Assembly: GCA_040143965.1 (NCBI GenBank)
Contig: JASJQH010006876.1
Location: 1-64,000 of the forward strand
From: Basidiobolus ranarum
Taxonomy: Eukaryota > Basidiobolomycota > Basidiobolomycetes > Basidiobolales
Length of the DNA: 64,000 nt
Reading direction: 5' to 3'
Both the position numbers and the translations under genes were made by a program. Each line of letters starts with the position of its first letter. Position 1 is the first letter of the stretch. Positions 24,301-33,851 of this stretch are shown here, in pieces. The notes under the pieces were generated by a model. The model saw only the letters and a list, made by a program, of their open reading frames with translations. It was not told where the DNA came from and did not search any database.

Positions 24301-27300
24301 CTCTCCTTGTTGTGCAAAGATTCGATGTACGGATTCGTTCAAAGTGCTGAGTTGTTGATTCAAGCCATTGACTCTTTCTTCGAAGTTGACATTGAGTCGT
24401 CCTTGATTTTCAAGAACTGCCTTTTGCTCCTCCTGAATGCGTTCAATGACTGCTCCCAAACCTGTAACTTGTCCTCCTACAGCCCGAATGGTTCGGTGGA
24501 GGTTTTTAGCTACCGCATTCAACATCTCTGGTCTCACTAAATCCTTTTGCTGGTCAAATAGCACCCGAAGAGTATTGCGAAGGCTGCTCAATGTTTCAAA
24601 GATTTTTCTATCATCAATTCGGTTCTCGTGCACAAACGTTTGGAATTGCTTGGTGTTCACAAGGGTTTGTTGGCTATCCAAAATGTGACTAACCAGTCCA
24701 CTCAACCGTGATAAACGGCCATCAATTCCTCGGAATTCTCCATAGAATTTCTCAAGGATTGGACCAACTTTATCGTTGTTTAGAATAGCTTGTTGAAGCT
24801 CTAAAATACGTCGAACAGATTCACTAAGGTTGTTGAATTTCCCAGATATAACCTCAACATTTCGTGCCAAATTTCCAGTAATTTGGTTATTTCTATTTTG
24901 GCTCTTGAGGAAGACTGCTTGCAATTCTCGAATTTCTTTAACGGATTCTCCTAATCCTTGGACTTGCTTATTCAATATCTCGACATCATTAACAATTCGT
25001 TTGGGAAATTGGTTGAGAAGTTGACTATTAGCGAGTAGTTGTTGCTGTTTGAATAGCTGATCAACCACTTTAGTAAGGTAACTGATATTCCCGCCAATCT
25101 TTTTCAAATTGATAATCTCGCCTTGGTGGATGCCGGAGCCTTGGTTTAGCAGTTGCTGTTGTTGGTTGATTAACTGAGTAATTTCCTTGCGAATTGTGTT
25201 GATATTTATACCTAAACCTTGTATCTGATTTGACTGGTGGTTCAACAGAGCTAACACGCGGTCATCGTGAATCAATTTGGCCTGGACACTTGAGATTTCC
25301 TGAAGAATATCTCCAAACTGACCAATACGGCCATTAAGAGCACCCAACCCTTGACGAATTGATTCAAATTCGCCATTTTGTTTTTCAACAATAATGTGTT
25401 GTTGTTGGCCAAGGTTGGCAACATTGTCAGTGAGGTGAATAATCTTTTCGGAAAGTTCTCGAATCGTATTGACCAAGGTCTTGGGTAGAGAGCCAAGAAT
25501 CTCGGGGAGATTGAGTGATTGCTGCCAGTGCAATATACTGGCAACTACACCTTGAAGTTGTTTGACTCTACCAAGAGTTTCGCCCAAACCATGCTCATCT
25601 CGTTCCTGGGTACTGAGCACTTTCTCAAGTAGTTTAGCTTGCTGTGAAAGAAATTCAGTGGTACGTGCAGCAAAGTTAGATAGGCGACTGTTGATATTCT
25701 GAATATAGCCTAGTTGTTGATCTAATGCAGCTTTGACCTCTTGATTCTGGGAGATAATAATCCTTTGCTCTTCATGGATTTGCTTGATCTCTTTTAGAAG
25801 TTGAATTACCCTTGTGGAGATTCCATTCACCTCGCCACGAATTTCATCAAGATCGCGTTTCTCCACGGAAGTCAACTCTAGGAGATATTTTTGCTGATCT
25901 AGCAGTTTGAAGATGGTTGGCCCGAATCTCTCCAGACGTGCGTTGATCTCATTTACTTGCGAGAGAATTTCCTTAGGTATTATCTTATAAGTATCTGAAT
26001 TCAAAATCACTTGCTGGATATTGACAATCGTCTCAGTCAAGTTCTTGAGTTCGCTTAATCTCTTTGCTAGCTCAGTATCTCTAGCTATGTCGCCATCGTT
26101 AGCTGTCTTAGTTTCACGGAGTAAAGCACCTTGAATTTCTACAATACGAACGATATCATTTTTGAATTGCGAGAGTCTGGATTTGATGAGTCGAATATCT
26201 CCAGTTTGTTCTTTCAAAATACTCATCACCTCGTCTCGTCGTAACAGCTGACTTTGTTCAGTAGCAATCTTCTTGATCCATTCAGTTATTTGAGAGAACT
26301 GTCTACGCAATTGAACGAGTTGACCTTCCACTTGTTTGTAGTTGCCGCCTTCTCTTAAGAATTTGACAATCTCGGTCTGCTCCTTTCGAACATTTTGAAT
26401 CACTACTCCGAGTTGAACCATACGATCGTTGAGGCTAGAAATTATCTTCGACACTTCTTCACCAACTTTAGCCGCTATTTCTGGCCCTAGAAGACTTCTT
26501 TGCGACTCGATTAGTTTCCTAATAACTTCGCGTAAAGTCATAAGTTCTTGTGATATTGCTCGATCCCGTTTCGTGTCGTTGGAGGATGCTTCTCCTAACT
26601 GTTTAATTATGAATCCTTGTTCGTTAACCATTTTGTCAAATTGGTTACCCAATTCACTAAGTTTTACACCGAGGTTTGTTATACGCTGACTTTGATCTCT
26701 TAGTAGAGCTGTGATTTCTCGAGTATTCAAAACTTTGGTCTGCTCAGCAAAGGTTTGCTTTATAAAATCGAACAGCCCTAATAAACGTTTGTTTATTTCA
26801 TCAACTTGCTCCTCCAAACGATGCTCCGTATTGTTGCTGTCGCGAGACAATTGGAAAAGGGCGTTTTGCTTCGTGGTAATCTGGCTCACGATTTCCACCA
26901 GCTGAGCGTATTTTTCATTCAACAGTTCTAACTTACGAAGAATTGGCTCTGATACCTTACCGGTTAATGACGCTGAGATTAGTTTCTCTTGCTGTACAAT
27001 TAACTGGCTAATCAAACTTTGAAGTCCGCTTAATCCTTGAAGAATTCTCTTCGTCTCTTTAGCGTCTAGCTTACTTTCTCCATCAATTCTCTTCAAAAGT
27101 TCATACTGAATTCGTACTAGATTTTCGATTTTTTTGTCGAGATTCTTTACTTCGTAGGTCAAACGGTCCGTCTTGCCCAAATTCTGCTTGAGAAGGTCAG
27201 AATTGTTCAGTAGAATGGCTTTTTGTTCGGCAGAGAGCTCTTTAATGTAGGATCCCAGTTGGCCCAACTTAGCATCCAAGTTATCAACCTTTTCGACAAT

Positions 27301-30300
27301 TAGTCTAGAATCCTTACGAGATTGTACCAACAGTTCTTTTTGTAATCCAAGTAGATGATCCACTTCCTTATGTAAACCGACAAGTTTGCTGTTTAGTCGA
27401 GCGATTTCTGCGGGAATTTTTTGTTCTAATGCTTCATCGAATTTTTGTGACAATATGTTGGTTTGTTGACTAATTAAGTTGTAAGCTGTTTTACGCAACT
27501 CTGCCAGACTCTGAGCTATTCTCGCAATTTTTCCATTGTCCATTTGCCCATCTTTGGATAGTACAGCGATAAGTTGCTGTTGCTGCTCTACCAAGCTTGC
27601 AACCTTGTTATCTAGAACTCTCAACTCAGACTTGATATTTTTCAGATCTTGAGCCTGTTCAGGTGTAAGTCCTCCGCGCTTGATGATGTTCAGCTGGAAC
27701 TGTGCGATTTTCTCAACCAACTGGCTTAATCCCGCAAGGTTCTGTTTTACTTGGCCAATATCATCCAAGATACGTTTGGTGTTACCGCCTTCTTGTTGGA
27801 TGAGATAGTTTTGTCGATTAGATATTTGCATAACTGCCTTATTCAATTCCCCGAATTGAGAGCGTAAGGACTCGATATCATTCAATAGTTCCTTAGGTAC
27901 CTTATCCCATCCACTCTGCAGTAATACATTTTGTTGGACTAGAACTTTGCGTACACTTTCGCTCACCTGAGAGAGTACTTTCCTCAATAAATTCAGCTCT
28001 TCACTATCACCCTTCTCATGTTCCAACAAGGTCTTTTGCTGATTGAGTAATTGAACAATATGATTACTAATCTCTGCCAATTCTAATGCGAGACCCTTGA
28101 TGTCTCCCTTCTGCTGCTTGAATAGCTCGACTACTTCTTCACGCGTAATCAGATGCTTTTGAGTCTCTAGTACCCGAGCAACTAAGCTGTAAAGCTTGTT
28201 CATCTGATCACCGAACATTCGGAGTTCTTTCCCGTGCTCCTTTATCATAGCGTTATCCTCCTGTGTATACGCTAGTAGCTTGTTCTGTTGTTCAAGCAAA
28301 CCTCGAACAAACTTTGTTAGCTGATCCATGCCTCCGTCAAGTTTTGAAAGCTCCTCTAGAACCTCTTTTGACTTGATCCCCTTACTCTCAGAGATATAGT
28401 AAGCAAGTTTGCGTTGTTCACTGACCATGAGTTCGATTGATTTTCTTAGTTCCGCCAATTTAGCATCCGTGATTCCGAAGAGTTTCTCAACGTCGTTGCC
28501 ATATTTCTCCAAAAGTTCTTTTTGTTGAATAGACAACTGATTGATATCTTTTCCTAAAGTATTCAAGCGTTGGTTTACAATTCGGAAGTTCTTGTCTTGA
28601 GATTTGGAAAGCTGAGATACTTGTCTCAATAAGACATCCTGCTTTTTAGACACATCTTCCATAACTGAATTCAACTGATCTATCTTAGAATTGATTTGCT
28701 GGGTGTTTTTAGCAATGTATTTGGTGGTTCCCTCAACTTGAGAAAGAGAGGATTTCACTTCAGAGAGTACAATATTTGTAGCCTCAGTTAACATGAGAAT
28801 CTTCTTGCTCATCTGGCGAACATCATCAATTCCCTTGACTGAAGAACCGTTTTCAAGATAACGAAGAATCTCCTTTTGGCTATTGAACATTCTCTCGATA
28901 TTTCCATAAATCTTTGATAGTCTTCCAGAAGTTTGTTTGACATATTGAAGGGTCTCTTTATCAGTGGCAAGATCATCCTTCTGAAGGGCAGACAGCTCGC
29001 CAAGAAGGCTCCTTAAACTTTGCATTTGGCCATTAATCTTTTTGATGTCTGCTGCTTCTTCTTGAATTATTGGAGCAAGTTCCAATAACCGAAGAGTGTA
29101 ACTTTGTTGTGTATTGAGGATCTTTATGATCTCATCAAATTTGCCAAGTCTACCGATAAGCCCACTCAAGTCAATCTTACCGCTGCCTTTTTTGAAGCCA
29201 CCTAAAAGGTTGATTTGATCTTCTGCCAACTTGTTAACCAAATAGGTTAATTGCTCTATCCTCTGTGCCAGTCTTGCTTCATCTTCAAGAATCTTTTGAG
29301 ACGTTTCCTCCTTGGCAACGACTCCAAGTAGTTTTTCTTGTCCAGAATATAATTGACTGATTGTCTGCTTGATTATACTGAGCTGTTTCCCAAGTTTGCC
29401 CAAATCTCCATTGGAGGAATATTCGGAATTTTTAAGGGATTCTTCCTGTAGCTGGATCATTTTCACCGTGCTGTCTCTCAAGATACGGAGCTGCTCATTA
29501 AGTTTTCCAACGTCCTTGGAGTAGTCTGGTATCGCAAACCCTCCATTGAGGAATCGCTTTTGTTGCTTTAATACAAGCGCCATAACATCGCTCAGTTGGG
29601 AAAGTTTGCCATTGATCTTGTTGATATCCTGAGATTGCCCGTTCTCATTATTCAGGATTTTTCGTTGGTCAACTGCCACTTTTTCAATGACTCGGTAGAT
29701 CTTGGATGTTAAGCCTTCGAGTGTGCTAATTTCCTTTTCAAATTTGCCGGACATACCTTCGCCCTCCCCATTTTCGTAAACAACCTTTCTCTGGTTGAAA
29801 ATACCTTTAACTGATACGCGAAGCTTTTCAAGTATACCTCGAAGATCTTTGTACTCTTCACTTTGATCTTTACTAAGTCGATCGAAGATAGATTCCTGTT
29901 GTTTGATAATAAAGTCTACTCTTTCGCTGAGTTTTCCGAGTCGATTATTTAAACCTTCGAAGTTTCCTTTGATAGAGCTCAAGTCAATATTTACTGGCTT
30001 GCCTTTGATTAGAATCTTTTGCTGTCTTGAGATTAACTCCACAACCTCCACCAATTGATTTATACGAGAGTTTAGTGAATCCACAGACTTGCTCGAAATT
30101 CCATCTTTATCAGAGATGTCGGACCGGTAATATTTAGTCAACTCCATTTGCTCTTGAACTAACCTTTCTACGATATTGCTGATGTCAGCAAGTCGATAGT
30201 TAATACTTCCAATATCTTTGGTTATTTCTTTGGAGGTCGAGGGGTTTTTGTACTGCTTGATTAATATTTTCTGAGACTCTACTAGTTCCTGAATCGTATT

Positions 30301-32556
30301 TCGAAGATTATCGAGAGATATTACGACTTTTCCATGCACACCATGGTTGCTCTTTCCTGAGTCTGTATGTTTAAAGTCACGTAGCTTCTCCTGTTCTTCA
30401 ATCAAGTATTCGATCTTCTTTCCGAGGTTGACTAAATTGCCGTCCATCTTAGCAATCAAATTGGATTGTTGTTGTATCCAACGACTCTGCTCGGCAAGTG
30501 ATTGTAGAATCTTATCCAGCTTTGATAGTTTGCTATTAAATGCTGACCATTTTTTATCACTATAGGCAAGTTTGGATTTGATTAGTTCCGTTTGTTCTTT
30601 GAAGAGTGTTTCGGTTACGGACTTGAGCATCATTATAGCCCGAGTTATACCATTAATATCACGAAGAAATTCAGCAGGGATGCGGTTATGCTCGTGCTCA
30701 TGTTTGCTCAGTATTTTCTGTTGACCATCCGTAAGTTCCTCGCATGCTTTTTGAATACGATTCAGTAGATTGACGATTCCACTGTACTCTAAGGTTGCTC
30801 CTTCTTTCTTGTTCCCATATCCGTCTTCCACGACACGGAGTTGTTGAGAAGTGATATTCTTAATCAATTCTCTGAGTGATTCTATCTCCGAAGTGATAAT
30901 TTTGACGTTTTTTCCGTTGAAATCGTAATTTCCGTTAGAGTGATGTTCACTAATCAAGGTTGACTCTTTCTCAACTAAAGAGGTAAGGGAAGAAAAGGCT
31001 TCGTTTAGACGTCCTTTGAGTCCTTTTATCTCTTTGTAAATACTCTCACTGTGCTCTCCTTCAGCGACGTTGCCATCGTGAACCTCTTGAGCCACAGTAT
31101 TGAGTGATTCAACTAGACGACCAACTCTTCCAAACAGATCTTTGAAATTGGAGTTTTGGTTCGCGAGAACTTCAGAAATGGCCTTCATCTCTTGCTTTCC
31201 GGAAATACTGTCTTGTTCAATACTGCTTTCAAGAAGATTTCTAACTTGAGTCAATTCCTTTCTCAAATGAATAATGCTCTCGTTATCTTTGCTGGAGATT
31301 TTTGTGATTCTGCTAACTGCATTGCTGACTTCTTTAGTGATTAGATTCATTGCCGAGTGCAGTCCGCGTATACTGTTACGAATCTCTTGGAGCTCATAAT
31401 CACGCTCTCCGTTATTTTTGCCTGAATCAGTGTATCCAGAGTCAACAGTATATGAACCATCCTTACTCAGGCGGCCAACTGCTCGTAGCAGATCAGTCAG
31501 TCTAGCATTGATCTCAGTAATATCTTTTGATGATTTTACGATGGCGATATTTTGCTCTTGAGTACTGTGTTGTTGCTCTTCAGAGAGTTGAGAAACTCCG
31601 CGTCTAAGTCGCTCAAGTTTTTCATTCAAAGTATTTACTTCACTGATGGTTTTGGCGCTATTTGAGTACGTTTTAGAAGCCAGCTCCTCGATGGCTACAT
31701 TCTGGGTTGATATTCCACCCACGGTACGAATAAGCTCTTCGACTTTACCAGATAGTACGTCCAACTCTTTGTTTGAGCCTTTTCCAAAGTGGTAAGAACT
31801 CGCTGAGGATGACTTGTGCCCTAATGCCACTTCTTCAATTAAGTGATCTAATTTTTCTTCGATTCGGGTGAATTCCTCTTGGTAAAACTCCTCATTTTTG
31901 TGTGTTGACAGCGGAGCTTTTCCGTTCTCTATCTTTTGATGAGTTTCGGGCAACACTACAACTTGTTCAACGCTCTCGCTATCGTCCTGATCATAACCAT
32001 AGCTTAATCCTAGTCTATTCAAGCCAAAGTCGCCTTCATACCAATTTTGAATACCACCAAGGAATCTTAATTGGTTGTCGGGAAACAAGACAATTTGCTC
32101 TTCTGGTGCCGCAGTCAGATACACTTGTTCTATTATACTGGCTGGTCGTGAGGAGATAAGTCGGAAAGATCTACTGTTTTGGCTCACTCTAGCGCGATTG
32201 AGGTTACTATGGTTGTTGCCGACAACCTGGAATGAACGGGACAGTTCGTTTCTACCATTGAGGAATTTGCCACCACTTGTTTTGCTAGTCACGCGAATGA
32301 TTTTCTGGCCGTCATGGCTTTCTCCTCCTTCAAACTCTGGAGTATCATCATTATCTTTATCCGAATCCTCGACCTCATGTTGAATATCCTTTTTCTCAAG
32401 GAACTTTTTTTGCTTCAATAGTGAGGTGCCTTCATCTTCAGTTGCTTCTTCACCAAGTATTGTGTTACTTAGCGCGAGCTGACTGATTAAAAACAAAGCG
32501 GTACGCCAGTTCTTGCCGGCATTGGAGACTCTGATGTGATTGGGGTTTGACAGCAT
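21307..32556 (-). CDS. Giant secreted coiled-coil repeat protein A (3749 aa)
   Basis: One uninterrupted frame of 3,749 codons from ATG 32556. A long polar N-region precedes a hydrophobic signal-like stretch (NWRTALFLISQLALSNTILG). An acidic region follows, with a short motif 'IVLFPDNQLRFLGG' near residue 155. From about residue 225 to 3520 the protein consists of degenerate ~41-residue helical repeats with the pattern I--LN-RL--LS--V--LV-QQ--LL, close to 80 copies. Every fourth repeat carries a P-K/A-E-I/L linker (VPKELLNDI, IPAEIARL), and two repeats later comes an E/D-V---L--Q---I variant. The tail is Ser/Asp/Tyr/Gly-rich, contains 'GYDFHNGYWYPENKDF', and ends acidic (EEDEDDSGSGY). Only two cysteines were noticed. 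Probably a very long extracellular coiled-coil fibre. No known family was recognised and function is unknown. Colinear paralogue of the divergent neighbour. Confidence 0.9.
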   Translation of the reverse strand: MLSNPNHIRVSNAGKNWRTALFLISQLALSNTILGEEATEDEGTSLLKQKKFLEKKDIQHEVEDSDKDNDDTPEFEGGESHDGQKIIRVTSKTSGGKFLNGRNELSRSFQVVGNNHSNLNRARVSQNSRSFRLISSRPASIIEQVYLTAAPEEQIVLFPDNQLRFLGGIQNWYEGDFGLNRLGLSYGYDQDDSESVEQVVVLPETHQKIENGKAPLSTHKNEEFYQEEFTRIEEKLDHLIEEVALGHKSSSASSYHFGKGSNKELDVLSGKVEELIRTVGGISTQNVAIEELASKTYSNSAKTISEVNTLNEKLERLRRGVSQLSEEQQHSTQEQNIAIVKSSKDITEINARLTDLLRAVGRLSKDGSYTVDSGYTDSGKNNGERDYELQEIRNSIRGLHSAMNLITKEVSNAVSRITKISSKDNESIIHLRKELTQVRNLLESSIEQDSISGKQEMKAISEVLANQNSNFKDLFGRVGRLVESLNTVAQEVHDGNVAEGEHSESIYKEIKGLKGRLNEAFSSLTSLVEKESTLISEHHSNGNYDFNGKNVKIITSEIESLRELIKNITSQQLRVVEDGYGNKKEGATLEYSGIVNLLNRIQKACEELTDGQQKILSKHEHEHNRIPAEFLRDINGITRAIMMLKSVTETLFKEQTELIKSKLAYSDKKWSAFNSKLSKLDKILQSLAEQSRWIQQQSNLIAKMDGNLVNLGKKIEYLIEEQEKLRDFKHTDSGKSNHGVHGKVVISLDNLRNTIQELVESQKILIKQYKNPSTSKEITKDIGSINYRLADISNIVERLVQEQMELTKYYRSDISDKDGISSKSVDSLNSRINQLVEVVELISRQQKILIKGKPVNIDLSSIKGNFEGLNNRLGKLSERVDFIIKQQESIFDRLSKDQSEEYKDLRGILEKLRVSVKGIFNQRKVVYENGEGEGMSGKFEKEISTLEGLTSKIYRVIEKVAVDQRKILNNENGQSQDINKINGKLSQLSDVMALVLKQQKRFLNGGFAIPDYSKDVGKLNEQLRILRDSTVKMIQLQEESLKNSEYSSNGDLGKLGKQLSIIKQTISQLYSGQEKLLGVVAKEETSQKILEDEARLAQRIEQLTYLVNKLAEDQINLLGGFKKGSGKIDLSGLIGRLGKFDEIIKILNTQQSYTLRLLELAPIIQEEAADIKKINGQMQSLRSLLGELSALQKDDLATDKETLQYVKQTSGRLSKIYGNIERMFNSQKEILRYLENGSSVKGIDDVRQMSKKILMLTEATNIVLSEVKSSLSQVEGTTKYIAKNTQQINSKIDQLNSVMEDVSKKQDVLLRQVSQLSKSQDKNFRIVNQRLNTLGKDINQLSIQQKELLEKYGNDVEKLFGITDAKLAELRKSIELMVSEQRKLAYYISESKGIKSKEVLEELSKLDGGMDQLTKFVRGLLEQQNKLLAYTQEDNAMIKEHGKELRMFGDQMNKLYSLVARVLETQKHLITREEVVELFKQQKGDIKGLALELAEISNHIVQLLNQQKTLLEHEKGDSEELNLLRKVLSQVSESVRKVLVQQNVLLQSGWDKVPKELLNDIESLRSQFGELNKAVMQISNRQNYLIQQEGGNTKRILDDIGQVKQNLAGLSQLVEKIAQFQLNIIKRGGLTPEQAQDLKNIKSELRVLDNKVASLVEQQQQLIAVLSKDGQMDNGKIARIAQSLAELRKTAYNLISQQTNILSQKFDEALEQKIPAEIARLNSKLVGLHKEVDHLLGLQKELLVQSRKDSRLIVEKVDNLDAKLGQLGSYIKELSAEQKAILLNNSDLLKQNLGKTDRLTYEVKNLDKKIENLVRIQYELLKRIDGESKLDAKETKRILQGLSGLQSLISQLIVQQEKLISASLTGKVSEPILRKLELLNEKYAQLVEIVSQITTKQNALFQLSRDSNNTEHRLEEQVDEINKRLLGLFDFIKQTFAEQTKVLNTREITALLRDQSQRITNLGVKLSELGNQFDKMVNEQGFIIKQLGEASSNDTKRDRAISQELMTLREVIRKLIESQRSLLGPEIAAKVGEEVSKIISSLNDRMVQLGVVIQNVRKEQTEIVKFLREGGNYKQVEGQLVQLRRQFSQITEWIKKIATEQSQLLRRDEVMSILKEQTGDIRLIKSRLSQFKNDIVRIVEIQGALLRETKTANDGDIARDTELAKRLSELKNLTETIVNIQQVILNSDTYKIIPKEILSQVNEINARLERFGPTIFKLLDQQKYLLELTSVEKRDLDEIRGEVNGISTRVIQLLKEIKQIHEEQRIIISQNQEVKAALDQQLGYIQNINSRLSNFAARTTEFLSQQAKLLEKVLSTQERDEHGLGETLGRVKQLQGVVASILHWQQSLNLPEILGSLPKTLVNTIRELSEKIIHLTDNVANLGQQQHIIVEKQNGEFESIRQGLGALNGRIGQFGDILQEISSVQAKLIHDDRVLALLNHQSNQIQGLGININTIRKEITQLINQQQQLLNQGSGIHQGEIINLKKIGGNISYLTKVVDQLFKQQQLLANSQLLNQFPKRIVNDVEILNKQVQGLGESVKEIRELQAVFLKSQNRNNQITGNLARNVEVISGKFNNLSESVRRILELQQAILNNDKVGPILEKFYGEFRGIDGRLSRLSGLVSHILDSQQTLVNTKQFQTFVHENRIDDRKIFETLSSLRNTLRVLFDQQKDLVRPEMLNAVAKNLHRTIRAVGGQVTGLGAVIERIQEEQKAVLENQGRLNVNFEERVNGLNQQLSTLNESVHRIFAQQGEILRNEQVLKVIAERLSDLEPIKHNLSGVNERLNALLHRQNDITQIVEKAFGQGTEISRQIIGRFAEFSQSVRQMITRQTTLLSETIVEKAPKELLGQIVGLNRQFEIINSGIGKLFEIQKEILSHEHRGLPNENILNRLYLLTQHFDELSTVAKYIAKKQNDLMNREELLTILRQQSGAIHGVDVRVGQLGERVNSLIGQQRTLLGTIVQKLDKSGYSRDRFDAVLARLAGLEKGIQLVLRKQQNLAALEVEQGNRLDGKIQDSTRFLNEKLTRLTQVVDRLFEEQKALIAIERENTEISKATLDGVERLNNNLVHLDDAVQFLVKEAQQIDAKVTTLLGLPQDVHQVKVRLERLSDSTKRLIEQHARLFEFTKGGVTTLNRQGHALSENMNIRLSEIAKLVNQLIHQQNQLLAVESRNSHKHSQEIESLASKIYKIEEVVEFLLSEQRKLFELNRSEQNEQFTRLDQKLNLFGDALKQLISQQHNLMRLTGLVEKQSIAINNMGGALGNLNGIVARLVSQQQELLVYTKEHDHAELAGLNDRLGELRNTVAKIINQHQVLLRREINDFRSQENKNDREITAHFDQRINQVSSLMVKLVREQDTILSHIKRQTLDNNRIAEAVSRISNQINELAQLTVRLNLEQNSLIERGFTQLSQQNNQGFKRLDNRLDIIGHALGRITGDDANSLINRFELASRQQSRENREIKSRLNQITKVLEKIVTRPELIFPNHARDFVDLKRRIGYLDQVLEKLTTIQTKSTEKLLSLDEEQRQKVDYLLNIIPTLNESIRRLGLLGATDSHRFFEELSTIRETMQQCDNAIISLKETLNLNGFLVGSLVSPDINIESLIKKGVYSKGYALDRSGFKGASKFNQKAFRKSWSNSDSDAYQDGQYDSESGAYGNISDSAYADSGSSYSDTSNKDLHDGYDFHNGYWYPENKDFNRAITSKYTSDEDSASESFNSISESINESLLQAEKTIAKSEPVQTKEEDEDDSGSGY
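21950..31880 (-). repeat. Protein-level repeat array, ~41-aa units in ~163-aa super-repeats
   Basis: Within giant gene A the repeats are conserved only at protein level (helix spacing, QQ/EQ, LL). Between the linkers VPKELL and IPAEIA I counted 161 residues containing four units, about 490 bp. DNA-level identity between units looks low, so this is an old array. Confidence 0.85.
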
Positions 32557-32810
32557 GGCAAATAATGGATTCTTCTAACGAAATTTGTAAAGTAGTGATC
32601 AAAATTAATTCCAGAATCAGTGAGAAATATGGAATGCAAAGTATAATATAAGATTGATTCTCGAAAGTCAAAAAAGTCAAAAATAGTTTCTATGTGTACG
32701 AATTGTGGAAGTAAGAAAGTTCCAATTCTTTGGTAAATAGAGAAAAAGTAGTGGTCCAAAGAAATTCCTACGTTGTAAGGTGGTTGATGGCTACTCATCA
32801 TCTATCCTCT

Positions 32811-32817
32811 TTTTATA
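32811..32817 (-). promoter_or_regulatory. Candidate TATA box for giant gene A
   Basis: Reads TATAAAA on the minus strand, about 255 bp upstream of ATG 32556. The distance is on the long side, so a leader of over 200 nt would be implied. Confidence 0.35.
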
Positions 32818-33707
32818 TCTTATGAACAAACTTTATTCACTACTTGTTCACCATGCATTGGGGTACCATTGCACGAAGGATTCTGAAACTCGAGCCTGAA
32901 TTTTTCTCTAACAGTGCTAAGTGTTTAGGGTTGAATTTGCTGTATTGGTAAGTACCATCACACCATCGTTGTTTCAAAAATATCATATTAAATTCATTGA
33001 TCTTGACATGAAGGGTCCTTGAATAAACGAAATCCACCAAATAATCCAAGTATGCCACTCGAGGCTCGGTTTCAAAGTTTCTCTTTCTTCAATAGCGTAT
33101 TTGGATGGGAATTTCTTTAGAGTGAGTGGTTGAGCTATGACTAGACTTTGGCGGTCTTGACTTCAGTATTAGCCACCAAACGCCACCTATCTAGTAGTAA
33201 TTCGTATGTATAGCTTTGCGCATGGCATGTTTGGATCTATCGTATGAAACATAGGTGATTGCCCGAGTTGAACTGAAAATATTCCAAAACAAACAATCAT
33301 TGCAGATTACAACCTGCCATGGTTTTTGCTTTGTTTTCACCCATTTATTCTTAAAAGATCTGCACCTCGTATTTCACTGTTTCAACGTTGCATGTGATAG
33401 AAAGTAAATTCGGATAACATTGTGCTTTAGCGATCCAACCAATTAACATCCATTTAAATGAATTAATTACATTGAATGAGTATGTGGACGCTGATGCGGA
33501 TCTTGTCAAGATACGAGGGGCCAAATGTAAAAATGCAAAATCGAAGACTGATGATTTTACGGAACTTTTTCAACTGATTTGTTCCACTCGAATGACTATA
33601 CTAATTACGTAGAAAACAATAATAGATGAAGGAAACTAACGGCGTACACTACAGCTACATGTTATTTTGTTTCATTGAATCATCGCTCTTGTGCGATAGA
33701 CGGTAGT

Positions 33708-33715
33708 TATATAAA
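33708..33715 (+). promoter_or_regulatory. Candidate TATA box for giant gene B
   Basis: TATATAAA in a locally less AT-biased context (ggtagTTATATAAATTcgc), about 140 bp upstream of ATG 33852. Confidence 0.45.
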
Positions 33716-33851
33716 TTCGCACCGTACATCCTGATGTGATGATTATATTGAACTCTTTTTTGTACCCCCATTCCTGCTTATCCTTTAGATATCTTATATT
33801 ATTCGATAAAAACAACCCTTGAACAAATCACTTACAAAAATCAACAACAAA

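Larger units (their letters stand above)
32557..33851. promoter_or_regulatory. Shared divergent promoter of the two giant genes
   Basis: A 1.3 kb spacer separating the two start codons, with no recognisable gene. Candidate TATA elements are found for each direction: TATAAAA on the minus strand (32811-32817, about 255 bp from the ATG of A) and TATATAAA on the plus strand (33708-33715, about 140 bp from the ATG of B). Divergent arrangement from one spacer suggests co-expression. Confidence 0.55.

Noticed and set aside
22112-32383. Many open frames of 60-104 codons on the plus strand across giant gene A
   Set aside because: Antisense shadows of a long repetitive coding frame; no recognisable protein and no start or splice context.
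33819-33851. N-terminal extension of giant protein B from 33819
   Set aside because: Starts with TTG; the first ATG is 33852 and the downstream start aligns better with protein A.
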